Part shown: positions 1 through 6,816 of the stretch, one piece after another | Layout: every line of letters starts with the position of its first letter | Position numbering within the stretch: the first letter of the stretch is position 1 | Assembly (NCBI GenBank): GCA_017457555.1 | Contig: JAFTHG010000029.1 | Span: 1 to 7,703, forward strand | DNA: 7,703 nt | Direction: 5' to 3' | From: Kiritimatiellia bacterium | GTDB taxonomy: Bacteria > Verrucomicrobiota > Kiritimatiellia > RFP12 > DVOR01 | Program-made: the position numbers and the translations under genes | The notes under the pieces: generated by a model | The model's database searches: none | The model's input: only the letters and a program-made list of their open reading frames with translations | Told to the model about the DNA's origin: nothing

Positions 1-149
1 AATAGTATTTTACCCCCAAAAAACGGCCTTCAAACCGACCCACCAAGAGGCACTTTTTCGGCAACGAAGCCGCTGTAGACGAGTTAATTTTGCCCCTTTT
101 TCAGCATAAGTCACTGCCACTCAAAGACTTAAGTGAATTTGTCAAACTT

Positions 150-171
150 GCCAAAAATGCCCATTTTTGGC
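150..171. repeat. Perfect 10-bp inverted repeat
   Basis: GCCAAAAATG at 150-159 is followed by CC and then its exact reverse complement CATTTTTGGC at 162-171. The arms are A/T-rich inside and G/C-capped, and the spacer is only two bases, so a DNA-binding dimer site is at least as likely as an RNA hairpin. No T-run follows on either strand, so it does not look like an intrinsic terminator. It lies about 330 bases upstream of the first gene start. The repeat itself is certain; its role is unknown. Confidence 0.7.
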
Positions 172-255
172 CCAAAATCAGCGGAAAAGGCAAATCAGCA
201 AGAAAAATTTTCAAATCGTGAAAAATTGCGACAAAAAGTGAAAAAAGTGACCGTG

Positions 256-385
256 TTGCGCAGGAGCTGCGCCGCAAGATTGCCAGCGTGGGGTGAGCCA
301 AGGGTGGCTCACAGGCCGAACCAGGAAAGGCGGCTGCGCCAGAAATCACGGGGGCAGACGCGGCTTTTCAGCAAGGTGCTTTGCT
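256..385. other. G/C-rich hairpin cluster, possible structured RNA or dispersed repeat
   Basis: This stretch contains several inverted repeats. GCGCAG at 258-263 pairs with CTGCGC at 267-272, and alternatively TTGCG at 256-260 pairs with CGCAA at 273-277. GTGAGCC at 293-299 pairs with GGCTCAC at 306-312 around a six-base loop. GGCG at 329-332 pairs with CGCC at 337-340, and AGCAA at 370-374 pairs with TTGCT at 381-385. The word GCTGCGCC occurs twice, at 266-273 and 333-340. Composition differs strongly from the A-rich DNA just upstream. No known RNA family is recognised. A structured 5' leader, a small RNA or a genome-dispersed repeat all fit. Confidence 0.35.
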
Positions 386-448
386 CCGTATGCAGGTGTG
401 AATGAAGTCTGTTTCTTGCGATAAAAGAATGGCATTTCAGGCGAAGAT

Positions 449-478
449 TTGTCATACTATTAATAGTGTATGTACTCT
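449..478 (+). promoter_or_regulatory. Candidate promoter with palindromic operator
   Basis: TTGTCA at 449-454 resembles a -35 box, and TGTACT at 471-476, sixteen bases later, is a weak -10-like hexamer. Between them lies ACTATTAATAGT at 456-467, a perfect 12-bp palindrome, flanked by CATAC (453-457) and GTATG (468-472), which also complement each other. A repressor or activator bound here could control the genes downstream. The palindrome is seen directly. The promoter boxes are a weak match and are inferred, and the host's promoter consensus is not known. Confidence 0.35.
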
Positions 479-488
479 TATTTCCTTT

Positions 489-493
489 GGAGG
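489..493 (+). promoter_or_regulatory. Shine-Dalgarno site fixing the start of the secreted-protein gene
   Basis: GGAGG is followed by a five-base spacer (494-498) and the ATG at 499. This selects 499 over the in-frame GTG at 466, which would put the site inside the coding region and add eleven residues ahead of a well-formed signal peptide. It is the strongest ribosome binding site in the window. Confidence 0.85.
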
Positions 494-498
494 AACAA

Positions 499-3400
499 AT
501 GAACCGTTTTGCCCCTCTTCTGCTTTTCTTTGCGCTGATGCTCGCTGCACCTGTTCGGGCGGCTTTGGAGTATCTTCAGTATACGATTGCCGATCAATCG
601 GTTGCGACTGTTACTGCACCTGCCAATGGGCTGGCGGCCTGGGCGCTGAATACTGACGAAAAGATTCTTTTTGTGCGTGACACAAATCAGGAGGATACGT
701 CCTACTACATTGCCGTGTTTGAGTTAACCCATGCCCAAGCCGCCAATCTCGGTTGGAAAAATGCTACGGCGAACTCGGCTGTCGCCTTTGGTGCATTTCT
801 CAACACAACGGAGCACGCCCTCGCCAAACCTCTTGCCTACCCAACAACCGATCAATGGCGGGCTTATGTTGAGGAAAAGCCAAGCCGTATCTGCAATGTG
901 CGCTATGGCATTGAAGCCGGTTCAGATGCTAAAACCGCAGACGCTTGGTTGGCCGACTACATTGGAAAAGGCGCATCGTACATCAATGGCTATGGCCTTT
1001 GTGACACCTTTGGCAATATGGCAGAATGTACAGTTGATACCCCTGATGCAGAGCCTGTCTTCCGTGGTTGGTATGCTGGCAGCACCGGTAATTTCAACAA
1101 CATCACTCGAGATGGTTCTGCCTGGAATGTGGCGCTTGCCGCGATTCAAACCAACTCGCTTACACCTGTCGCCGGGGTGCGCCCCGTCTACCTGCCACCG
1201 CTGGAGCAGACCTATACGGTTACGGTGACGCTGGATGGGCAGCCTGTCAGTGCCTTGACTCAAACCCATCTCGCACCGGGCACCATGGTGACGGTGACGC
1301 CGCCTACTCCGATGGAGGGGACACTCCTGATGGACATCTACACCGTAACGCCTGACACGATTACCGGACTCTCCTTTGAAATGCCAACCCAAGATGTCAC
1401 CTTTGCCTTTACATCCAAGGCGCAAGCCACACTCGTTGTGACAGGAGGCTCGGCCGATCCTGCGGCCATTTGCGCAGGCATGCCCTTTACACTCACGGCC
1501 GATGCCGCGCGGTCCTTCCTCTACTGGAGTGGCGATGCCGGCATTGATGACACCAATAAGACACACAATCCTTTAATCCTGACGCTGGATACCGTAGATG
1601 CCGGCAGCATCCTCACCTATACCGCACACTTTAAGCCACAAGCCACGCTAACCGTAACGAATGCAACCGCCTCCGCAACGAAAGTTTCGGAAGGTGACGA
1701 GGTCACGGTTACAGCACCGACAGATGGCAGCTTCTCCCACTGGGAAGGATATGGCATTGGCAACACCAACCGCTATCGCAATCCCCTGCTCTTAACCATT
1801 GATGCTGTTACCGAGGGAGAAGAACTCACCCTCACAGCTGTCTTGAAACCAGCCGTAACAATTCAGGTTACGGGAGGTGACGCTACTCCGAAGCGTGTCT
1901 ATGATGGCAACACCTTTACATTAACCGCCACTGGGAACGCATGGCAGAACTTTGCCTACTGGGAGGGCGACTTCGGTATTACCGAGAGCAATAAGACCAA
2001 AAATCCGCTCACGCTCACCTGTAGCGGCCAGACCACTGGAACCACCCTCACCTACACTGCACATTTTACTACTCATCCACGCGTTCTTGTCTTTGGGGGC
2101 ACCGCAACAACGACAGACGCCGCTGCCGATTACGGAGAAGGTTACTACAAAGTGGGGACACGCCTGACCCTTACGCCACATACCGCCCTGCCTGATGGTT
2201 ATGTCTTCAGTCACTGGTTGAAACACGATGGTACCACCATTGCCACACAGACCTGCACTTACACCGTTGAAGCCACAGACACCACCACTTTTGCCGCTGT
2301 CTATAAAGCAGATGACAGCATCACCAATACGGAGATTCTGCACATCGGTGCAATCAATGAAAAGACCTTAAAGGCGCGCACTGCAATGGGGTATACCGCC
2401 ACGGCCACGACGACACACACCTACACGAATAACACCATCGCCTACTACGGCACGGCGGAAGCGGCCTCCCCTTACGCTAAACTGGATTTTGCGACCAAAT
2501 CCATCGACCTTACCACTGTGACAGCTGAAACGGCCAACTCAGAAGCCAACCGGCAGACAGCCGTTGTTTTGAAGCGGATTAAGCCAGCATCCGGCCAGCC
2601 CTACTATGTCGGCATCCACGAAATCACGCAAGCGCAATATACCAACCTCACAGAAGGAAAACTCACGGCACCCAGTCTGCTTCCGCATACGACAGGGCAA
2701 ACCACCCGTGGCGAAGCTGCGACTTTCCTTGCCAAACTCTCTTCCACCTTTGGTGAAACTTTTACTAAGCCAACGAAAGCACAAATTGCTACTATCAGTA
2801 CAGGTGCACAAAATGCCGCACAAACCTATGGTGACCCTGCAATTAAGGCTACCATGGTGAACTGTGAAGCCAATCAAGCCGGATTAATTGCCAGTGGTTC
2901 AAAGACCGTTGACCCTTACGGTTTCTATGATCTCTGGGGTAATGCAGCAGAATCCTTTGCAGATGATGACGAAAATCTCTGGGGCGGTTGGTACGGCACA
3001 CCTCTCAACTTCTGCAATCTTCAGCAAGCATCCACCACCACAACTACCAACCAGCCCGGAGCGATTCGCCCCGCGATTACCGTACCTAAGCGGAATACAA
3101 TCACAGTAAAGAACTTACAAAACAAAACCTTTGCCGTATTACCTAACCAACCTCTCACCCTCAAGGAACAAATCGCTCCGGGACGCAAATTCACAGGATG
3201 GGTCGTTACCAGTGGCTCCTCCCAAAAGACTTACACAACAATGCCGCAAACACTCACCATCACGGCAAATACCACACTGGAAGCTACGTTCACCGACCCC
3301 TTACAGTCCGTTTCAGTGAACTATCAAGGCGGATGCATTGGCCCGGCGACCGCTTTTCCGGGTACCACCATTTCCGTTTACGCGGAAACGCCTGGGCAAA

Positions 3401-3558
3401 CACTTGAAACCCTAACCGTCTCTCCTGCAACCGCAGCCATCTGTGATGTAACGACAGGTCGTATTACCTTCGCAGAAACGGTCACGGGCACGGTTACGAT
3501 TCAAGCGACCTTCCGGACGGCAGCACCTACGGCAGGCTTCCACTTCAAATTACGTTAA
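499..3558 (+). CDS. Secreted protein: two FGE/SUMF1-like domains with InlB-type repeats
   Basis: Predicted 1019-residue exported protein, probably cell-surface or extracellular. Residues 1-21 form a signal peptide ending in V-R-A. Residues 68-232 resemble the formylglycine-generating-enzyme/SUMF1 fold: YYIAVFELT, YPTTDQW (usual LPTEAEW), GLCDTFGNMAE at 166-176 (usual GLYDMxGNVWEW) and GVRP. About 239-309 is a divergent beta repeat. Residues 310-381, 382-451 and 452-525 are three clear tandem repeats of 70-74 residues sharing a YW/HW-x-G motif and an N-K/R-x-x-NPL motif, and 527-604 is a fourth, looser copy. Residues 701-863 are a second FGE-like domain (YYVGIHEITQAQY, YGFYDLWGNAAES at 807-819). 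Two more beta repeats follow from about 866. Neither FGE-like domain shows the paired catalytic cysteines of true FGE, so both are probably non-catalytic binding folds. No membrane anchor or sorting signal is obvious. The repeats match the InlB B-repeat/'bacterial repeat' type by eye. Ligand and function are unknown. Confidence 0.88.
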   Translation: MNRFAPLLLFFALMLAAPVRAALEYLQYTIADQSVATVTAPANGLAAWALNTDEKILFVRDTNQEDTSYYIAVFELTHAQAANLGWKNATANSAVAFGAFLNTTEHALAKPLAYPTTDQWRAYVEEKPSRICNVRYGIEAGSDAKTADAWLADYIGKGASYINGYGLCDTFGNMAECTVDTPDAEPVFRGWYAGSTGNFNNITRDGSAWNVALAAIQTNSLTPVAGVRPVYLPPLEQTYTVTVTLDGQPVSALTQTHLAPGTMVTVTPPTPMEGTLLMDIYTVTPDTITGLSFEMPTQDVTFAFTSKAQATLVVTGGSADPAAICAGMPFTLTADAARSFLYWSGDAGIDDTNKTHNPLILTLDTVDAGSILTYTAHFKPQATLTVTNATASATKVSEGDEVTVTAPTDGSFSHWEGYGIGNTNRYRNPLLLTIDAVTEGEELTLTAVLKPAVTIQVTGGDATPKRVYDGNTFTLTATGNAWQNFAYWEGDFGITESNKTKNPLTLTCSGQTTGTTLTYTAHFTTHPRVLVFGGTATTTDAAADYGEGYYKVGTRLTLTPHTALPDGYVFSHWLKHDGTTIATQTCTYTVEATDTTTFAAVYKADDSITNTEILHIGAINEKTLKARTAMGYTATATTTHTYTNNTIAYYGTAEAASPYAKLDFATKSIDLTTVTAETANSEANRQTAVVLKRIKPASGQPYYVGIHEITQAQYTNLTEGKLTAPSLLPHTTGQTTRGEAATFLAKLSSTFGETFTKPTKAQIATISTGAQNAAQTYGDPAIKATMVNCEANQAGLIASGSKTVDPYGFYDLWGNAAESFADDDENLWGGWYGTPLNFCNLQQASTTTTTNQPGAIRPAITVPKRNTITVKNLQNKTFAVLPNQPLTLKEQIAPGRKFTGWVVTSGSSQKTYTTMPQTLTITANTTLEATFTDPLQSVSVNYQGGCIGPATAFPGTTISVYAETPGQTLETLTVSPATAAICDVTTGRITFAETVTGTVTIQATFRTAAPTAGFHFKLR
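1426..2073 (+). repeat. Three tandem ~70-residue InlB-like repeat units inside the secreted protein
   Basis: Units lie at 1426-1641, 1642-1851 and 1852-2073. Each begins with a strand of the form x-x-L/I-x-VT-x-G/A, carries F-x-Y/H-W-x-G in the middle, then N-K/R-x-x-NPL-x-LT, and ends T-A-x-(F/L)-K-P or similar. They are related at the protein level but clearly diverged in DNA, so this is an old duplication rather than a recombining DNA repeat. Such repeats usually act as stalk or spacer modules in surface proteins. Confidence 0.8.
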
Positions 3559-3576
3559 ATCAATTTTACTTTACTT

Positions 3577-4878
3577 ATGCAGCAAACACTTCACTTTATT
3601 GGCATTGGTGGCGTTGGGATGAGTGCCTTAGCGCAAGCCTTCTTGGATCGAGGGTGTCGCGTCACCGGTTCAGACCGCCTGTTGGCAACAGGTCAGATGA
3701 CACCCACCCTTGCTACGTTGCAGGCTCAGGGCGTTCACCTCTGTCCGCAAGATGGCTCCGGCATCACGGACGCAACGACAACCGTAGTCTACTCCACGGC
3801 AATTGAAGATGACAACCCGGACTATGTGAAGGCACAAAACCTCAACATTCCCCTGCTCCATCGAAGCAATGCATTGGCACACCTCTCCGAAGGCCATCGT
3901 TTCATTGCCGTTTCCGGAACCTGTGGTAAATCCTCGGTTACTGCGATGCTGGGCCACCTCCTAACGGTTTGCGGCAAAGACCCCACCATTGTAAATGGTG
4001 CTGAAATCGCAGGATTGGATAATGGTGGCACGCGCATTGGTTCCGTTCGTACCGCAGTGACACCTGGCGGATTCTTCGTAGCAGAAGCAGACGAATCCGA
4101 TCGTTCCTTAATGACATTGACACCCACCGATGTGATTGTGACCAATGCCTCTGGCGACCACTTCCCCAAGGAAGAAGCCGAGACCCTTTTCAATGCATTT
4201 AAGGCAAAAGCGACAGGTGTCGTTATTGATACGCGCGGTCTTGAACCGGAACACGATTTCACAACGTGCGGTTGGGAAACGCACTTCCTCTGGCGCGGCC
4301 ATCCATGTTGCTTACCAATGCCCGGTGCTCACAATGTGGCCAATGCCAAAGTTGCGCTTGAAATGGCTGCTGCCGTGGGCTGTAACGAAGCAACGCTTGC
4401 AACTGCCTTTAGCACCTTTCGTGGTATCCGGCGTCGTTTAGAGCGTACAGGCTGCTACAATGGGGCCACCGTCATTGATGACTATGCCCACAACATTGAA
4501 AAATTAGCAGCGGTATGGCAAACCCTCATACAAGTCTTCCCCAAAGGCGTATGTGGCGTTTGGCGTCCGCATGGTTATGCGCCTTTACGAAAGATGTGTG
4601 CCGGTTTAGCCGAAATGTTCGCACAAGTCGTGCGCCCCTGTGACCAACTTCTCCTTTTACCCGTCTATGATGCCGGAGGGACGGCCGACCGTTCGGTCAA
4701 TAGTGATGCACTCTTTGAACAATTACACCATCGCTGCCCGGTTCAATTAGTCGCAACGCTTGATGAAGCCGAAATGGCATTACAGCGCTTCGCTGCACCA
4801 GACACGGCACTTGCCATCTTCGGTGCACGTGATCCCGGCTTATCGGCACTTGCCCATCGTTTGGGAAATACAAAGTAA
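3577..4878 (+). CDS. MurC-like Mur ligase (UDP-N-acetylmuramate--amino acid ligase family)
   Basis: 433-residue cytoplasmic ATP-dependent ligase of the Mur family; MurC adds L-alanine to UDP-MurNAc in peptidoglycan synthesis. The N-terminal Rossmann motif is IGIGGVGMS (8-16), as in MurC and Mpl. The P-loop is GTCGKSS (114-120) instead of the usual GTHGKTT. Other motifs are EADESDRS (170-177), a DH at 194-195, GAHNVANA (250-257), FRGIRRRLE (281-289), DDYAHN (301-306) and a C-terminal domain with WRPHGYAPLR (329-338) and YDAGGTADRS (364-373). The protein is shorter than E. coli MurC (491) and Mpl (457). It starts 18 bases after the previous stop, with no Shine-Dalgarno site, only a pyrimidine-rich leader. 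It could be the organism's MurC, or a related ligase for muropeptide recycling. No other mur genes are adjacent, so the exact substrate is left open and no symbol is given. Confidence 0.88.
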   Translation: MQQTLHFIGIGGVGMSALAQAFLDRGCRVTGSDRLLATGQMTPTLATLQAQGVHLCPQDGSGITDATTTVVYSTAIEDDNPDYVKAQNLNIPLLHRSNALAHLSEGHRFIAVSGTCGKSSVTAMLGHLLTVCGKDPTIVNGAEIAGLDNGGTRIGSVRTAVTPGGFFVAEADESDRSLMTLTPTDVIVTNASGDHFPKEEAETLFNAFKAKATGVVIDTRGLEPEHDFTTCGWETHFLWRGHPCCLPMPGAHNVANAKVALEMAAAVGCNEATLATAFSTFRGIRRRLERTGCYNGATVIDDYAHNIEKLAAVWQTLIQVFPKGVCGVWRPHGYAPLRKMCAGLAEMFAQVVRPCDQLLLLPVYDAGGTADRSVNSDALFEQLHHRCPVQLVATLDEAEMALQRFAAPDTALAIFGARDPGLSALAHRLGNTK

Positions 4879-4887
4879 TTGAATCGT

Positions 4888-6018
4888 ATGCTATACTCGT
4901 TTTTTCATCTTTTCTTTGAACTCTGGCTGGAAATGGCCCCATGGCTTTTGGCTGGATTTGCACTCGCCTTTGTCTGCTCCTTTTTGCTCTCCGAACGGTG
5001 GATTCGCCGTCATCTTGGCGGTGCCGGATGGACGCCAATCCTTAAAGCCTCATTATTGGGACTACCGCTTCCGGTGTGCTCCTGCGGTGTGCTTTTAGTT
5101 GCTTTAGCATTGCGGCGCAGCGGCGCACGCAAAGCGCCTGTCTGCGCTTTTCTGGCATCCACTCCGCAATCCGGAACAGATGCAATTCTGCTCTCATGGC
5201 CACTTCTTGGTCCTCTCTTCACCCTCTTACGTTTTTGTGGAGCCTTTTGTTCTGGTCTGCTTGCAGGAGCACTGGTGCGTTGGTTTGGCATTGCCCAACC
5301 GCCACCGGAAGAAACACCGGACTTAAGCGCCTCCTGTGCCGCTGTTTGTGCGTGTCATCACCACGACTCACACCATCCGCACGAACATGGCGAATCCCAT
5401 CACCACGAGTTTGTCCCTCTCCGTACCCGGCTTTGGGATTCGTTACGTTATGCCTTTATTCATCTTCCCGGCGAGATTGCGCCTCTATTGACCCTTGGTA
5501 TTTTCATTGCAGCAGGTATTACCCTCTGGTTACCTACCGGTATCCTGACAGATGTCCCCCTATTACTCTCCTATGCGCTTGCGATTCTCATCGGATTGCC
5601 CACGTATGCCTGCTCCATCGCCATTATTCCTGTGGCGGCAGGGCTTTTAGTAGGTGGCGTTTCTCCCGGAGCCGTCTTTCTTTTCATGGCCTGTGCACCG
5701 ACAACACACCTCGGCGCGCTCTTGGTAATGGGGCGAGAACTGGGGTGGCGCACAGCGGTATTGTACACGCTGGCGATTATTGGTTGCGGGTTCTTTTTTG
5801 CTTTCGTCATTGACTTTGGCTTACAACTCTCCATCCCAACACCAGCCATCGTAACAGAAGCACATCACCACTGTCACCATTTAGGGATTCTTGAGAGTCT
5901 CATTTTTGGCGTAACGACCCTCATTCTGACACATGGCACCGTGCTTCATTGGGTAAAACATCTCGTTGCCAAACGTCATCACCTCCATCATTCTCACTCG
6001 TCAGAAGGAATACATTGA
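4888..6018 (+). CDS. Permease, SO_0444-type Cu/Zn efflux transporter family
   Basis: 376-residue inner-membrane protein with about eight hydrophobic segments, predicted to export Cu or Zn ions. Two related halves are visible. The first has LPLPVCSCGV (59-68), then LRRSGA and STPQSGTDA (91-99). The second has GLPTYACS (236-243), GVSPGA (257-262) and ACAPTTH (268-274). The CSC motif followed by STPQ-x-G is the hallmark of the SO_0444-type permeases (DUF318/PF03773 superfamily). A His/Cys-rich loop at 154-173 joins the halves, and further His clusters lie at 326-331 and in the tail (364-376); these are likely metal-binding. ATG 4888 was chosen. A TTG at 4879, immediately after the upstream TAA, would add three residues (MNR) and cannot be excluded; neither start has a good Shine-Dalgarno site. 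The last base overlaps the next start (TGATG). The metal is inferred from the family, not shown here. Confidence 0.85.
   Translation: MLYSFFHLFFELWLEMAPWLLAGFALAFVCSFLLSERWIRRHLGGAGWTPILKASLLGLPLPVCSCGVLLVALALRRSGARKAPVCAFLASTPQSGTDAILLSWPLLGPLFTLLRFCGAFCSGLLAGALVRWFGIAQPPPEETPDLSASCAAVCACHHHDSHHPHEHGESHHHEFVPLRTRLWDSLRYAFIHLPGEIAPLLTLGIFIAAGITLWLPTGILTDVPLLLSYALAILIGLPTYACSIAIIPVAAGLLVGGVSPGAVFLFMACAPTTHLGALLVMGRELGWRTAVLYTLAIIGCGFFFAFVIDFGLQLSIPTPAIVTEAHHHCHHLGILESLIFGVTTLILTHGTVLHWVKHLVAKRHHLHHSHSSEGIH
6003..6010 (+). promoter_or_regulatory. Shine-Dalgarno site inside the permease 3' end
   Basis: AGAAGGAA lies within the last codons of the permease gene and seven bases before the ATG at 6018. 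It fixes the start of the next gene at that ATG, although the frame is open further upstream to 5949. With the one-base stop/start overlap, it fits translational coupling of the two genes. Confidence 0.7.
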
Positions 6019-6812
6019 TGAAAACACACCTTTCACCCCTTCTCTATCTCCTGCTTTTACTCTTCACAGCAGGAGCGGGTTATGCCATTGGACGCTTTTC
6101 AGCCGAACCTATTGTTGAAGTTCTACCCGAAACGGTCACACATCCCCACCCTCAAGCAAATACATCAACGCGACTTGACTTGACAAAAGCTCAAACCGAA
6201 ATCGCAGCCTTGCGAAACGAAAATCAGCAGTTACGGCAACGCCTCGAAGTTGAGCCAACCGAGGATATGCCAGAGGAAGCGCAAGAAGTAGTTGCCGAAC
6301 CAGAGGAACCACGGCAACGTCGAACATGGCAGGAACGTATGGCAACCCTCAAAGAAGAAGATCCTGAGCGTTATGAGAGAGAAATGGAACGCCGGAATCA
6401 ATTTGTCACAGCGATGCGGCAAATGAGCGAAGAACGCGACACCTTCCTGAACTCCATTGATCTCACCCTGCTCACTCCTGAAGCACAAGAGAGCCATCAA
6501 CGTTTTACAGCGGCCACCAGCCGTCAATTCCAGTTACAGGAAGAGATGATGGCAATGGCAGATGCCGGAGAAGATATTCCGCGTGAAATGCGGGAAGAGA
6601 TGGGCGAACTCTTCCGCGAACTGCATGAAACACGTGATGTTGAACGAGCAATTCTTCTGGATGCAATTGCCACCTCTATGGGACTGAGCGGCACAGATGT
6701 AACAGACTTTACCACGTTGGTCAATGAAGTCTTCAATGCCACAGGAATGCAAATGCCACGTATGGGACGACCTCCACGTGTTCGCAGCATGCCTCCACAA
6801 TCTAATAGGTAA
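6018..6812 (+). CDS. Membrane-anchored coiled-coil protein of unknown function, possible metal-export partner
   Basis: 264 residues; family not recognised. Residues 5-25 are a Leu-rich hydrophobic segment after a short basic N-terminus, either a signal peptide or an uncleaved anchor, with the rest likely in the periplasm. Residues 53-78 form a heptad-like coiled coil. An acidic Glu/Pro stretch follows at 79-98. Residues 99-222 are charged and helical, with repeated E-x-x-R/M patterns. The tail (243-264) is basic and Met/Pro-rich (Met 244, 246, 249 and 258), and the mid-region has MMAM at 177-180. The gene overlaps the metal permease by one base. The helical, Met-containing layout loosely recalls periplasmic metal-sensing proteins of the CpxP/ZraP kind, but no diagnostic motif is seen, so this is only a context-based guess. 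A general envelope-protein role is equally possible. Confidence 0.75.
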   Translation: MKTHLSPLLYLLLLLFTAGAGYAIGRFSAEPIVEVLPETVTHPHPQANTSTRLDLTKAQTEIAALRNENQQLRQRLEVEPTEDMPEEAQEVVAEPEEPRQRRTWQERMATLKEEDPERYEREMERRNQFVTAMRQMSEERDTFLNSIDLTLLTPEAQESHQRFTAATSRQFQLQEEMMAMADAGEDIPREMREEMGELFRELHETRDVERAILLDAIATSMGLSGTDVTDFTTLVNEVFNATGMQMPRMGRPPRVRSMPPQSNR

Positions 6813-6816
6813 GAGA

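Larger units (their letters stand above)
1..448. other. Leader/intergenic region, no convincing gene
   Basis: No credible coding region was found here. Two forward frames are open from the left edge, to a TAG at 76-78 and to a TAA at 107-109. Either could be the tail of a gene outside the window, but both are short and unrecognisable. A 90-codon frame starting with GTG at 133 lacks a Shine-Dalgarno site, is full of Arg, Lys and Cys, and crosses a sharp composition change, so it is probably chance. Bases 100-250 are A-rich with repeated GTGAAAAA words. Bases 250-390 are G/C-rich and rich in short inverted repeats. The region therefore looks like regulatory or non-coding DNA upstream of the secreted-protein gene. 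Confidence 0.6.

Noticed and set aside
59..72. CGGC-AACGAA-GCCG hairpin as a terminator
   Set aside because: The stem is only four base pairs and no T-run follows it on either strand.
101..349. Reverse 82-codon open frame in the leader
   Set aside because: It has no recognisable domain or start signal, and it overlaps the palindrome and hairpin region.
133..405. Forward 90-codon open frame in the leader
   Set aside because: It starts with GTG without a ribosome site, has an unnatural Arg/Lys/Cys-rich composition, and crosses the composition change and hairpin cluster.
466..498. GTG start giving an eleven-residue longer secreted protein
   Set aside because: It would place the GGAGG site inside the gene and spoil a good signal peptide; ATG 499 is better.
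922..1566. Reverse 214-codon open frame opposite the secreted-protein gene
   Set aside because: It is a shadow of the strongly supported forward gene, low in hydrophobic structure and without known motifs.
499..3558. Variable protein of a diversity-generating retroelement, since FGE-like/C-lectin folds are common targets
   Set aside because: No reverse transcriptase or template repeat was seen in the window, and neither FGE-like domain lies at the extreme C-terminus.
5076..5813. Forward 245-codon open frame inside the permease gene
   Set aside because: It is an out-of-frame shadow; the permease frame carries clear family motifs over the same bases.
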